Shown here: positions 33,034 to 43,154 of the stretch, one piece after another
How the letters are laid out: every line of letters begins with the position of its first letter
How positions within the stretch are numbered: position 1 is the stretch's first letter
Source of the DNA: Thinopyrum elongatum
Lineage: Eukaryota; Streptophyta; Magnoliopsida; Poales; Poaceae
Length of the DNA stretch: 64,000 bases
NCBI GenBank assembly: GCA_011799875.1
Contig: CM022298.1
Location: forward strand, 258,285,757-258,349,756
Reading direction: 5' to 3'
Notes under the pieces: generated by a model
Told to the model about the DNA's origin: nothing
Databases searched by the model: none
The model's input: only the letters and a program-made list of their open reading frames with translations
Program-made: the position numbers and the translations under genes

Positions 33034-33165
33034 GGCCTTGTTCGGTTCAACCTCCTCCCAAGGGATTTGGAGAGGAATGGAAGGGAATTTGATTTGTACA
33101 TGATTTAATCCCCCACAATCCTTGTTAATCCCCGTTAAAACCCCTTGAACTACACATGCCCTTAA
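33034..33165. mobile_element. Tourist-like MITE, truncated on the right
   Basis: Left end GGCCTTGTTCGGTTCAACC preceded by TTA, then GGATTTGGAGAGGAATGGAAGGG, the usual Tourist interior. The expected right end with AACCGAACAAGGCC is absent. A shorter fragment of the same type is at 29188-29235. Confidence 0.6.
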
Positions 33166-33279
33166 GGTTAAAAATGTCCGGGATTACAGAGGACAGGGTA
33201 CAAACTTCAGTGCTTTAAAGGTGAGGGTTTGTTTCTGACTAGCTCTACAACCTCAAGGTTTATAAATCGAACTTCACCC

Positions 33280-33618
33280 TCCCCTCATGCACACGCGCGG
33301 GTACACTCACGGTGGAGCGCATTTGCACATGAAAAGGCAGGTTACATGACAATTTGACACATCTAGTTGTCCACTTAATGTCGGGTCTGGGACCAAATGT
33401 CAGCCATACCAAGTGCGACCTGAACGCGGTGTCGCGGTTATTGATCGAGTTTCTTTTTACTTGTATATTAAATGAGAAGATGGCTCCCTGCGTATTCAAT
33501 TTAAAACGATCACTACGGAGAGAAAAAACAATTACTACTCCACTTCGGGACTTGCTTGCTAGGGTTGCTCTCTTCTTCTCACTCTCTCACCCTCTCCAGA
33601 TCTAAACAAGATGGAGGT

Positions 33619-33674
<56 letters not shown>

Positions 33675-35441
33675 CTCACCGGTTGTCACAGATCCGGCCG
33701 GATCCCTTCCGCTGGTGGTCGCCGATGGTGAGGGAGGAAGCCATCGCACGCTGTCTTCTCTGACCTGGCACCAGCGTGCGAGGTCCTTCGCACCCTTGCT
33801 CCCCGCCGTCGTGTTGGCAGATCCCGCCGACTGCCTCGCCACATCCCACCGACAGGAGGTATAACTTCTTTTAGAACCGGCCTTGTTCTAATGGCCCAGC
33901 TCCCCATGTCGTTGCATCCTTTTTTTCATCAAGTTAGGATTGCTCCCCATGTTGCTGCATCCTGCATGTGGATATTATTCTAGTATTACAAAGTTCCCCA
34001 TGTAGCTAGCTCCATCGGCTTGTCAAACACTCAAACAACACCTAAATTTTAACTATTAGAGGAAAAAAGGTACTGCAGATACTGGCTAACGAACCGATCT
34101 CTTGGTTGGAAAGGGAAATAAAGATGCTCGCCTGACCGGTCTCTTGGTCCAAAAAGGACAGAAAGTGTGTGTGGGGGGGGGGGAGGGGGGGTTGGGTCGA
34201 CAATGCAACCGAGAATAAGTACGTCTAGATTTCCTGTGGTCACATAGCAAAGGTCACTGACGACAACAAAAAAGGCACAAATCCAGACATGCTTTGCATG
34301 TTTTCCGCACTCGGCAACACCTCTGCCTCGGTGGATGTAAAACGTGCTTGTGCCTCCCCTGTCCCTATGCCCTTAATGCTGTTGTTAATCTAACATCACA
34401 GGTAAAATGAAACAATGCCACTGTTAATGTGATGTCACTGTTAAGTTATCTGTTGTCAATCTATTGCCATTGATAAACTGAATCAATGCCACCACCATTT
34501 TATGAAATGCTTCTGTCTTGATTTATTTCTCATAAAGAGTGTTTTCGGCCGTTACACTAAAATCTGACACCGGTAACATAGCCGCATCTCCGTGGAACTG
34601 CACAAAATTTAATTGCACAATGTTTGACGCGACGATGTGTTTCTCCTTTCTGTATCACCCTTTGTTAGAATGATCATTCCTGTTAACTGTGCACATACAT
34701 ACTGATCAAGTGCTACTGTCAATCTGTCATCATAGAGTAATAATGCTATTGTTATGCATGTTAATGTAAGCCCCCGTTAATCTAGTGCCAGTGTTGATTT
34801 TATGTGATGGCACTTCTTAGTTAATGGAACTTTTTCATACTATCGGTGTAATGCCATTGATAACATATGAGATGTTGTTGTTAATCATACGCTGCTGCAA
34901 AAAAATGACACTACTTAAGTAAACATGTTACATATTTGTGCAAACAGGGTTGTCTATCTCCATATGGTGTCTTATTTGTGCGAACGGAAGAACCAACCTC
35001 AATTTTAGTGTAACCTGGTGTCAACTGACCTCACGGTGCTCCAGGTATTCCTACATTCGTAACTAGGTAGAATGACCAACGCAAGATGAAATAAGCTTAT
35101 TTGTACGTTGACTTGCTGATTGCAGTGTGGAACGAGCCTGTCATGTGTGGAGGAGCAAACAAGCACTATAGCCGCACCGTCAACGCACTATAAAAGAGAC
35201 CGAGTCATTGAGGGCCTGGCCGGCGAGTAGGAGTCATGCAAACAGCGATGCATTATTTTAGTGGAACTGCACAAAAAATATACTGGGGGTTAGTCGGACA
35301 AATTTTCTACAACCACACGGAAGGAATTGCGCTCATCGATTGCATAGAATTTCCTCCGTGCCATCATAGGAGATCCCAAGGTGGAAATCAACTAACCACC
35401 TATAAAATTATGCATAAGCTTCCTCACGCGTGCCAGTATCC
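33280..35441 (+). repeat. Duplicated module X, copy 2 (interrupted by CACTA 2)
   Basis: Diverged match to 25250-26640. It includes a long pure (CT)n run at 33628-33660, ATCCGGCCGGATCCCTTCCG, TGGCAGATCCCGCCGACTGCC and two GTGGAACTGCACAAA motifs (34592, 35261). The second is preceded by CAAACAGCGATGCATTATTTTA, like copy 1. A poly-G run lies at 34173-34192. The module resumes at 47802 on the other side of CACTA 2. No intact frame is present. Confidence 0.5.
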
Positions 35442-35477
35442 CACTACTAGAAAAAAGGCTATAGCTAATATGGACAT

Positions 35478-35935
35478 TAATGGCGCACCACGTATGTGGT
35501 GCGCCACTGCTATATAGCAGTGGTGCACCATGTATAGGTACGCCATTAGTGTCCATATCACTAATGGCGCACCACACCCACGGTGCGCCACTACTGACAA
35601 TTTTTTTTATTTTTTTTTTCAAAACTAGTAATGGCGCACCAGGGGATAGTGCGCCATTACTAGTTAAAACTAGTAATGGCGCACCACACACTCCGTGCGC
35701 CACTACTAACAATTTTTTTTTACTTTTTTTTCAAAACTAGTAATGGCGCACTTGGGGATAGTGCACCATTACTAGTTAAAACTATTAACGACGCACCACA
35801 ACCACGGTGCGCCACTACTAACAATTTTTTTCTTTCAAAACTAGGAATGGCGCACCACATACTAGGTGCGCCATTAGTAACCAGGGTTACTAATGGTGCA
35901 TTCTTAGGAGGTGCGCCATTGGTAACCTGAGAGCA
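35478..35935. repeat. CACTA 2 left subterminal array, nine hairpins
   Basis: Nine tandem palindromic units of the form (A/T)ATGGCGCACCA..n..TGGTGCGCCA(T/C)TA, each about 35 bp, separated by AT-rich spacers with T runs. Each unit can fold as a stem of roughly 12-14 bp. Known TnpA-type proteins bind subterminal motifs; binding here is inferred. Confidence 0.85.
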
Positions 35936-35939
35936 GCTA

Positions 35940-36391
35940 GATATTTTGGACAGCCACCTACCACACTCACTTTCCCCACTTCATTCTCTCCACCTCCTCC
36001 TCCAAGCTTGTCTCGGCTGCCTCCTCCTCCTCACCTCATTTGCACCATAGATTCACCCAAATTAAGTGGTTAAATTTCCTTTTTTTTGATAGGTAAGTAA
36101 GGGGAAAGCTTTCTTTATGTTCTAGATCTACTTTTTTCTCCCTCCAACAACGTGCACATGCACTTTTTATGGCCTAGATCTATGTATGTTTGTGGTGTTG
36201 CATATGTTTGTGTTTGCAGGTGCCGGTATTTGAAATGCAATAGTTGCCAATATTTTGCCGGAATGTTGATTCATTTCCGTTTCGGCGAGAATTTGGCACT
36301 ATGCATTCTTTTTGGTCCTATTTTTAGGTAAAGTCATGCCAAATTTTTTTTTTGTTCTAAAATATCGTTTTGCTCTACCCCGCAGGCGACC
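35940..36391 (+). promoter_or_regulatory. Leader of the transposase gene
   Basis: Pyrimidine-rich start (about 35955-36045), then AT-rich sequence with an intron-like part, then a block GTTGATTCATTTCCGTTTCGG / GAGAATTTGGCAC / GTCATGCCAAATTT (36263-36345). This block recurs before the second gene at 42407-42490. The pyrimidine-rich part suggests transcription starts just after the hairpin array. Confidence 0.45.
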
Positions 36392-39300
36392 ATGGTCCGC
36401 ATGATGACCGAAGGCATCGTGAATAGGTTTTTGAGCTCCACGAAGGCCGAGATGCTTCAAAAGAACGAGACGGAGATAAGATGTCCGTGTCGAAGATGCA
36501 AGCTGAAGAGCCTTATGGACCCAAATTCCGTACAGGTGCGGGACCACCTGCTCTTGTGTGGTTTCATGGATGGCTATCGGTGGCAAGGTGATGAAGATGA
36601 TTATGAAGTCGTCCATGGGGGCCGGGCAAGAAATGAGGAAGGGCAGCAAGACAACCGCGGCGAGGGCGGGCGAGAAGACGAAGAATCTCCAGGACATGAT
36701 CACGAAGTAGATGCAGTACACAGTCATCATGTAGAAGATGCCGGACATGATGATGAGGAAGATCAAGACGAAGGGCATGATCATGAAGATGAAGATGCCG
36801 GAGCAGACGACGATGGACCATCGATGGGCTAGGTGCAGGACCCTCATATTCAAGAGCTGCTTCTCAAGCAGACAGATAACGCAAGAGCTGCCGCCCGAGA
36901 GAAAGCCAAGCTGGATCAACTGGAGATAGACGCGGTTACTCCATTGTATGAAGGATGCAGGCCCGAGGATACCCGCATGAAAGTAACGCTCATGGCTCTG
37001 GAGATGAAGGTAAAACACAAAATGACTGACGCATGCTTCGACGAGAACATGTCATTCTGGCACGAACGTCTTCCCAAGGGGAACAAGTGCCCGACCAGTT
37101 TCGAGGAGGCGAAGAAAATCGTGTGTCCTCTGGATTTACCGCACGTGAAATACCATGTGCGCATGAACAAATGCATCATTTATCGGGACGAGCACACGGA
37201 GTCTACCATATGTCCGGTGTGCGGCGTCACTCGATACAAGAAGAGGAAGAAAGCTCCTCGAAAAGTGGTGTGGTACTTTCCGATCACTCCTCGTCTGCAG
37301 CGGTATTTCGCAGACCCTAAGGTAGCAAAGCTCCTGTGTTGGCACGCGGATAGGGAGGAGAAGAAGCGAGAAGATGACGGAAATGATCCGGAGATAAATA
37401 AAAAAGACAAGATTCTGAGTCACCCTAAGGATGCGAGCCAGTGGCAAGCGTTGAACTTCGAACACCCAGAATTTGCGAACGATCCATGGAACATCATGCT
37501 GGGCGCGAGCACCGATGGAGTCAATCCGTTTGGCAGCCAGAGAAGCACACATAGCACCTAGCCTGTGTTTGTGTGGATGTACAACCTTCCCCCCTGGTTG
37601 TGCATGAAGAGGAAGTACATTCACATGAGTATGCTAATTGAAGGGCTGAAACAACCAGGGAACGACATCAATCTGTATCTGGGGCTGCTGAAAGAGGAGC
37701 TAGACACGCTGTGGAAAACGCCAGCCAATACGTGGGATGCCGCAGAGAAAGAATATTTCCCTATGAGAGCCGCACTGCTCACGACGGTGCACGACTATCT
37801 CGGTTACGGATATGTCGCGGGGCAGGTGGTCCACGGATTTTCTGGATGCGTCAGGTGCATGGATGACACAACGTATCGCCAGCTAGATAGAGATCCCGGG
37901 TCTTCGAAAACCGTGTTCATGGGACATCGAAGGTGGCTTCGCGATGATGACTCATGGAGAAAATGCAAGGATCTGTTCGATGGTGAAACCGAACCCTTAA
38001 GACGCCCACGTACAAGGAGCGGCGAGGAAATAGACGAGCTGTTGAAAAATTGGAAAGAGTGCCCACCGCCGGGAAAGAAGCGAAAGGCGCCAGAGCCGGG
38101 AAAGCAGCGAAAGGCGCTAGAGCCGCTGCTGAAGGTATGGAAAACGAGGTCTGTTTTCTGGGACTTGCCGTACTGGAAGATCCTCCGTGTGCCTCACAGC
38201 CTTGATGTCATGCATATCACGAAGAACGTGTGCGAGAGTCTGCTTGGTACCCTGCTCAACATGCCAGAGAGGACCAAAGATGGGCTGAAAGCAAGGGCAG
38301 ACTTGAAATCAATGGGCATCAGGGAGGAGCTTCACGCTAATGATGATGATGATGATGATGAGGTGAAGGACACGGAAAGTTGTCGCAAAGGCAAAAAGGC
38401 CAAGAAGATCGGAAATGACTACCCTCCCGCGTGCTTCACTCTAAGTCAGGAGGAGATCGAGCAGTTTTTCACCTGCCTCGTAGGTTCCTTACGGTTACGC
38501 GGGGAAGATAAGCAGATACCTAGACTCAGCGAAGCAGAAGTTCAGCGGGATGAAGTCTCACGACTGTCACGTGCTGATGACGCAGATACTTCCAGTTGCA
38601 ATCCGTGGGATCATGGACGCGCACGTCCGTGAAACGCTATTTGGCCTATGCAACTTTTTCGACGTCATCTCTCGGAAGTCGGTTGGCGTGAGGCAACTCA
38701 GAAGGCTATAGGAAGAGATCGTGGTGATACTATGCGAGCTTGAGATGTACTTCCCGCCCACATTCTTCAACGTTATGGTGCATCTGCTGGTCCATATCGT
38801 GGAGGATATCATCCAACTCGGGCCGACGTTCCTGCACAGCATGATGCCGTTCGAAAGGATGAATGGTGTCATCAAAGGATACGTTCGCAACATGTCACGT
38901 CCAGAGGGAAGCATAGCCAAGGGCTTTCTGACTGAAGAGTGCATCTCCTACTGCACGAATTATCTAGGCATCGAGAACCCCGTTGGTCTGCCCATCAACA
39001 GGCACCTCGGCAGGCTCGCTGGATGGGATCACCGCGAGGGTCGCCGCGAAATGCATGTCGACTTCAAGGGTCGACTCGCCGACTTTGAAAGAGCAAACCT
39101 ATTCGCGCTACAACACATAGACGTGGTCGATCCTTGGGTGGTAGAGCACAAAACCTTTATTGAGCAGACGTACAATAACCGAGGCCAACAGAGGACGGAC
39201 GGAGATATAATCAAAGAGCACAACTCATGTTTCACGCATTGGTTCAAGGAGAAGCTTCTGTCGTACCCTTTACATGAGGATTCTTCCGCGGAAGAAAAAC

Positions 39301-39926
39301 TCATATTCGCCTTGTCACAGGGCGCCGAGCACAACCTGATGACCTATGAGGCGTACGATATCAACGGCTACACATTCTACACCGAGGAAAAGGACATGAA
39401 GAGCGATGGTTATCAGAACTCTGGGGTAACGATGGAATCCTACACCGGTAACGACAAGGACAGATACTACGGAAGGATCGAGGAGATCTGGGAGCTGAGC
39501 TACGCTGGAGAGAAGGTCCCGATGTTCCGTGTCAGATGGGCCAAGAGCGTCCTAAAAGAAGACCGGTATTTCACCACCATGGTTATACCCGAAGCCAAAT
39601 CCAAGACCGCGGGCGCAAACGTCACCACGAAAAATGAGCCATGGGTACTGGCTTCCCAAGTGGACCAATGCTTCTTCATTACCGACCCGTCAAAGCCCAG
39701 TCGTGTTGTCGTGAGGAGAGGCAAAAGGAAGATCATCGGAATGGATGGAGTCGCCAATGAGCAAGACTTCGACAAGTACAACGACCCGAAGATGGAACAT
39801 GACGACGATGATGAAGTACCAGCATACACCACAAAAAGAAGCAGGACCACCCTACCTAAAGGACGTCCGTTCAAGAGAAGAACTCCATTTGCGAAAAAGA
39901 AGGGCAATAAGATTGTGAAAAGATAG
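36392..39926 (+). pseudogene. TNP2-type CACTA transposase, inactivated
   Basis: One continuous coding region in three pieces. The N-terminal Transpos_assoc-like zinc region has CPCRRCKLKS and HLLLCGFMDGYRW near residues 31-65; an Asp/Glu/His-rich stretch follows. The TNP2 domain contains CPVCGVTRYKKR, WNIMLGASTDGVNPFGSQ, LPPWLCMKRKYIHMSMLI, GCVRCMDDT, PHSLDVMHITKNVCESLLG and, after the frameshift, LHSMMPFERMNGVIKGYVRN. DG in STDGVNPFG, D in DVMH and E in FERMN are candidate metal-binding residues of the CACTA DDE family. A basic C-terminus ends near 39926. It would cut and join element ends in the nucleus. Breaks: TAG at 36830, TAG at 37559 (Trp expected), a frameshift near 38484 and TAG at 38709 (Gln expected). 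Otherwise it is nearly complete, so decay is recent. The start at 36392 follows the leader block; introns are possible but not needed. Confidence 0.85.
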
Positions 39927-40170
39927 CTAAGATCGATTGTAGTTCAAAACAGTGGGGATTAATGTTGTCTGTACTTACCTTCCTTTAATATTTTGTAACT
40001 TCTCCATCACCAAAGTTGAAGTATCGACCACTTTCTTCTTGGATTTGGAATTTTTGTTCTTCTCCCTCTTGTTTTGTTGCAAATCATCATTTACAGGCAC
40101 CTTGGGCTTCTTTGTGTTTTCTTCTAGTATTTTAATTGTTTTTATTTATGTTTATTTGGGTAAAAAAAAG
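39927..40170 (+). other. 3' flank of the transposase gene
   Basis: AT-rich, T-rich sequence without a clear gene. Likely 3' untranslated region; no strong polyadenylation signal identified. Confidence 0.35.
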
Positions 40171-40171
40171 T

Positions 40172-40392
40172 TATTAATGGCACACCAGGAGAAGGTGCGC
40201 CATTGCTATCAAGGTATTTATGGCGCACCCCTAGGAGGTGCGCCATTGATATCCAAAAAAAAAGATAGTAATGGCGCACCAGGAGAAGGTGCGCCATTGC
40301 TATCACGGTGTTTATGGCGCACCCCTAGAAGGTGCGCCATTGGTATACGTATTTTTATGGCGCACCCCTAAAAGGTGCGCCATTGCTAACCC
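40172..40392. repeat. CACTA 2 internal hairpin array, five units
   Basis: Five units of the same kind as the terminal arrays: TAATGGCACACCAGGAGAAGG, TATGGCGCACCCCTAGGAGG and relatives, each followed by TGCGCCATTG. It lies in the middle of the element, 4.7 kb from the left end and directly before the leader of the second gene. Confidence 0.85.
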
Positions 40393-41895
40393 TCCCCCCA
40401 CTCCCACTTGCTCCCCTCTCCCTCTGGCCTCTCTCCCTCCCTCCCCAGATCCACCGCCCTCGCCCGCGCCCGCTCCACCGCCGTCCGCCCACGCCCGCTC
40501 CACCGCCGTCCGCCCACGCCCGCTCCACCGCCGCCGGCATTGCGAGGTGCGCGCGCCCCACCTAACCCGACAACCCCCGCGGGAGCACGCCGCCGTCCGC
40601 CCGCGCCCGCTCCACCGCCGCCGGCATTGCGAGGTGGGCGCATGAGCCGATCATCCTCCCCTCTCCTCCTCTCCCCGGCCGCGCTCTCCCTCCCTCTCGC
40701 CCGCTGCTCACGCCCCTCCCTCGTCCCTGCAGGAGCGCGAACCCGAGGAGCCGCACAGCACCGGATCCACCTCGTCTTCTTCCTCGGGTCGCCGCCGTCT
40801 TCCTCAACTCCGGCCACCTCTGCTGCTACTAAGCTCTCGCAGGGCCTCCTTGCGCCTCCCCGGTGAGCTCCGCCTCCTCTCCCCTCTTCCTCCTCTCCCA
40901 GGTGAGCAGGGCCTACTTAGCTTCTGATGTTGGTTCAGTTGTGGTCTTTATGGGATAAGCTGATAGTATTGGCTATTGCTTTGATTGTTCATTAGTTATA
41001 TAGCATGCATGATTTGGAAAATGGAGTTAGCAGCTCTACACTGCTATGTACTTGACAATGAACTTCCTCAACTTAATCAATTTCATAGTTTTTTGTGTCC
41101 GCTATAAAGTGTGCTTCAAATCGCGGTTGTCTTTTTAGTTCCTGCTGTTGCTATGGCACAAATGAATTAATCTTGGTGGAAACTATTATATCCTTTGGTG
41201 ATGTGTTAAACTACTTGAAAATAAACTAAGCCTATTGATGCTTGCACATATTAGGAATGTGCTAAGCAAAACATTGCAACTGACTGGCAGTTATGTATAT
41301 CCTTACTGTATTGGCTATATTGATGCCCATTCATTCCATAGCAGCTTTGCACTAGGAAATACTTGGTACGCCTGCATACTCATATTCTTTTGATGTTGGT
41401 TCAGTTCAAGATGCTATCATGTGCTAGATTTGAGACGAGATTCCTCTAGAGTAGCCATTGTCTCTGTTCGAGTAAGGATGTTCTTGTGTGTAGAGCTGTT
41501 AACACCAGCAGAGCCTACAAATGGGATGGACCCTTTTTCCATTGAATTCCTTCCTTCCTGAGAAACCTAAACACAAGGACACAATTAATGCTTACAAAAA
41601 GAGTGTATTATGCTTAAATTTTAGATCCACTTTATATATATTATAATGATTAGCAGAGTATATACAAAATGATACAACAAGATTATCCAGTTAGTATAGT
41701 AAGTGTGGGAGTACATCCTCTCAGCAGTAAGAAATACTATATAGTCATGGTAACATGTACTCCCATACCTCATACTCCTAACAGAACTGCATAAAAAACA
41801 TTCACTACCATATACTCATTTTTGCAACATACCCTTTTATGCGAGTATATTGCGATGAATTTGTATTGTGCAGTTCGCATTGGCGTATCTCATGA
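40393..41895 (+). promoter_or_regulatory. GC/CT-rich leader and presumed intron of the second CACTA 2 gene
   Basis: Directly after the internal array is a CT-rich stretch and then a GC-rich block (40440-40860) with CCGCGCCCGCTCCACCGCCG repeated three times. A GTGAGC/GTGAGCAGG-type donor occurs near 40864-40905. AT-rich, stop-rich DNA follows, as in a long 5' intron. Frames over the GC-rich block exist on both strands and reflect composition. Confidence 0.4.
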
Positions 41896-41901
41896 TAATT
41901 A

Positions 41902-42041
41902 GGGCCAGTTCTTCTGCTGGCTTTTAGAATAAGCTGCCCCCTAGGCTTCTAAAAAATTAAATTTGGTTGGGCTTCTAGAATAAGCTGGGTAGGGGGCAGC
42001 TTATTCTACAATCCCAAAAAAGCTACCAAAAGAACTGGCCC
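41902..42041. mobile_element. Harbinger-like MITE, 140 bp
   Basis: Inverted ends GGGCCAGTTCTT..GGCTTTTAGAATAAGCTG and CAGCTTATTCTACAA..AAGAACTGGCCC, flanked by TTA on both sides (41899-41901, 42042-42044). Nested inside CACTA 2. Confidence 0.8.
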
Positions 42042-42044
42042 TTA

Positions 42045-42400
42045 CTATCCAAAGTGAAAATGTAGTATCAGGAAGTCACTGAACTAGTATAATATGTGGT
42101 GGGAGTACCTACTTGGCTACTCCCAGTCCCATGAGAACAAATATTTTTGCTACATAACTTTGCAATTTTCTTCAACTACATTGTAGGAAGGAAACTCTCG
42201 AGAGAACCGAACCCAAAGTACATGCTATAAAAACTGTATTCACTGCTACTGCTGTGCTACTTGTGGTGATGCTACTGCTGTACTACTTGTGATGCTGCTG
42301 CTACTGTAGAGTTGATCATTATATTCACTGAATTTTGTCAACTTGTGATGCTGCTGCTACTGTAGATCTTCTGAACTTGTGATCTTCTGAAATGACCCCT
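42045..42400. other. AT-rich spacer with GCTACT trinucleotide stretch
   Basis: No gene. A short imperfect repeat of (T)GCTACTGCTGTGCTACTTGTG lies at 42240-42365. Confidence 0.4.
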
Positions 42401-42402
42401 TT

Positions 42403-42548
42403 CTCCTGAAATGTTGATTAATTTCCGTTTCGGTTGAGAATGGGGCACTCCTAGGTCAATAAAATTAGCAAAGGTCATGCCCAATTTTCTTGACCTAGAA
42501 GGTGCCCGATTCTCAACCGAAACAAAAATTAATCAACATTTATAGTTT
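42403..42548. repeat. Leader-block copy with its own inverted duplicate
   Basis: Sequence AAATGTTGATTAATTTCCGT plus TTCGGTTGAGAAT..GGGCAC..CTAGGTCA (42403-42455) is followed by a 35-bp spacer and its imperfect reverse complement (42492-42545). The forward arm and spacer match the transposase leader block at 36263-36345. Confidence 0.8.
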
Positions 42549-43154
42549 GACCTAGAAGATGCCCAATTTGTTAACTCTAGTAGTGTACTCCTGTTAAATG
42601 CAGTCTAGTTACTCCTCTTGTTCAGATTCATGATGTAAGCTCCTGTTAAATGTTTGTCTAAAAGAGAATAGCTTTGCGATGGAAGATCAATCCCTTTTAA
42701 GACATCAACAATTTTACTCCTTGGCAGGAAAGGGGTTTTATCGGTATTATCATAAAAGTTAATCCTAACAAAACTCCCATCATTAGAATTAATAAGGGGA
42801 CCTCCAATACCAACCTAGTATACCAAAAATATAATACTGAGTTAGGTTACAGGGAGAAGTACAGGGAGAAGTTGTGCAATGCCAAAGACATAGCTGTTTA
42901 CAGTATGCGCTTTAATATAGGAGTAGTAAATTAAGGAGAAATTTTAGATTGTTTTTTTTAAGAATACCAAGTTCAGATAGATAGATTCTGATGCAAGCAT
43001 CTATATAAATGCAAGAAAATAATAATCACAAGTGTACCTTCTTGATTTTGCAAGTGGACAACTGAAGGTCTGCACAGTCAAGTTCAGTAGGCTTTTTTCC
43101 TAGACTGCATTTAAGAAATAACTCTAGTAGCCTTTTTTCCTATTTAGAGGGAAC
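42549..43154 (+). other. 5' flank of the second CACTA 2 gene
   Basis: AT-rich DNA without a long frame. CCTTTTTTCCTATTTAGAGGGAAC just before the ATG at 43155 could include a 3' splice site (CTATTTAG). Confidence 0.3.

Noticed and set aside
34049..34243. Pro-rich minus-strand frame over a poly-G run
   Set aside because: Created by the homopolymer; the run itself may be a sequencing-prone site.
35478..35935. CRISPR-like array of repeats and spacers
   Set aside because: The units are palindromic subterminal repeats at the end of a CACTA transposon; repeats vary, and no cas genes exist.
36299..37018. 239-codon open frame on the minus strand
   Set aside because: It lies antisense to the TNP2 transposase over its biased acidic and Lys-rich region; the His/Leu-rich product is a shadow of the real frame.
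40386..40866. Overlapping long frames on both strands
   Set aside because: GC-rich, CCG-repeat leader DNA is open in several frames by composition.
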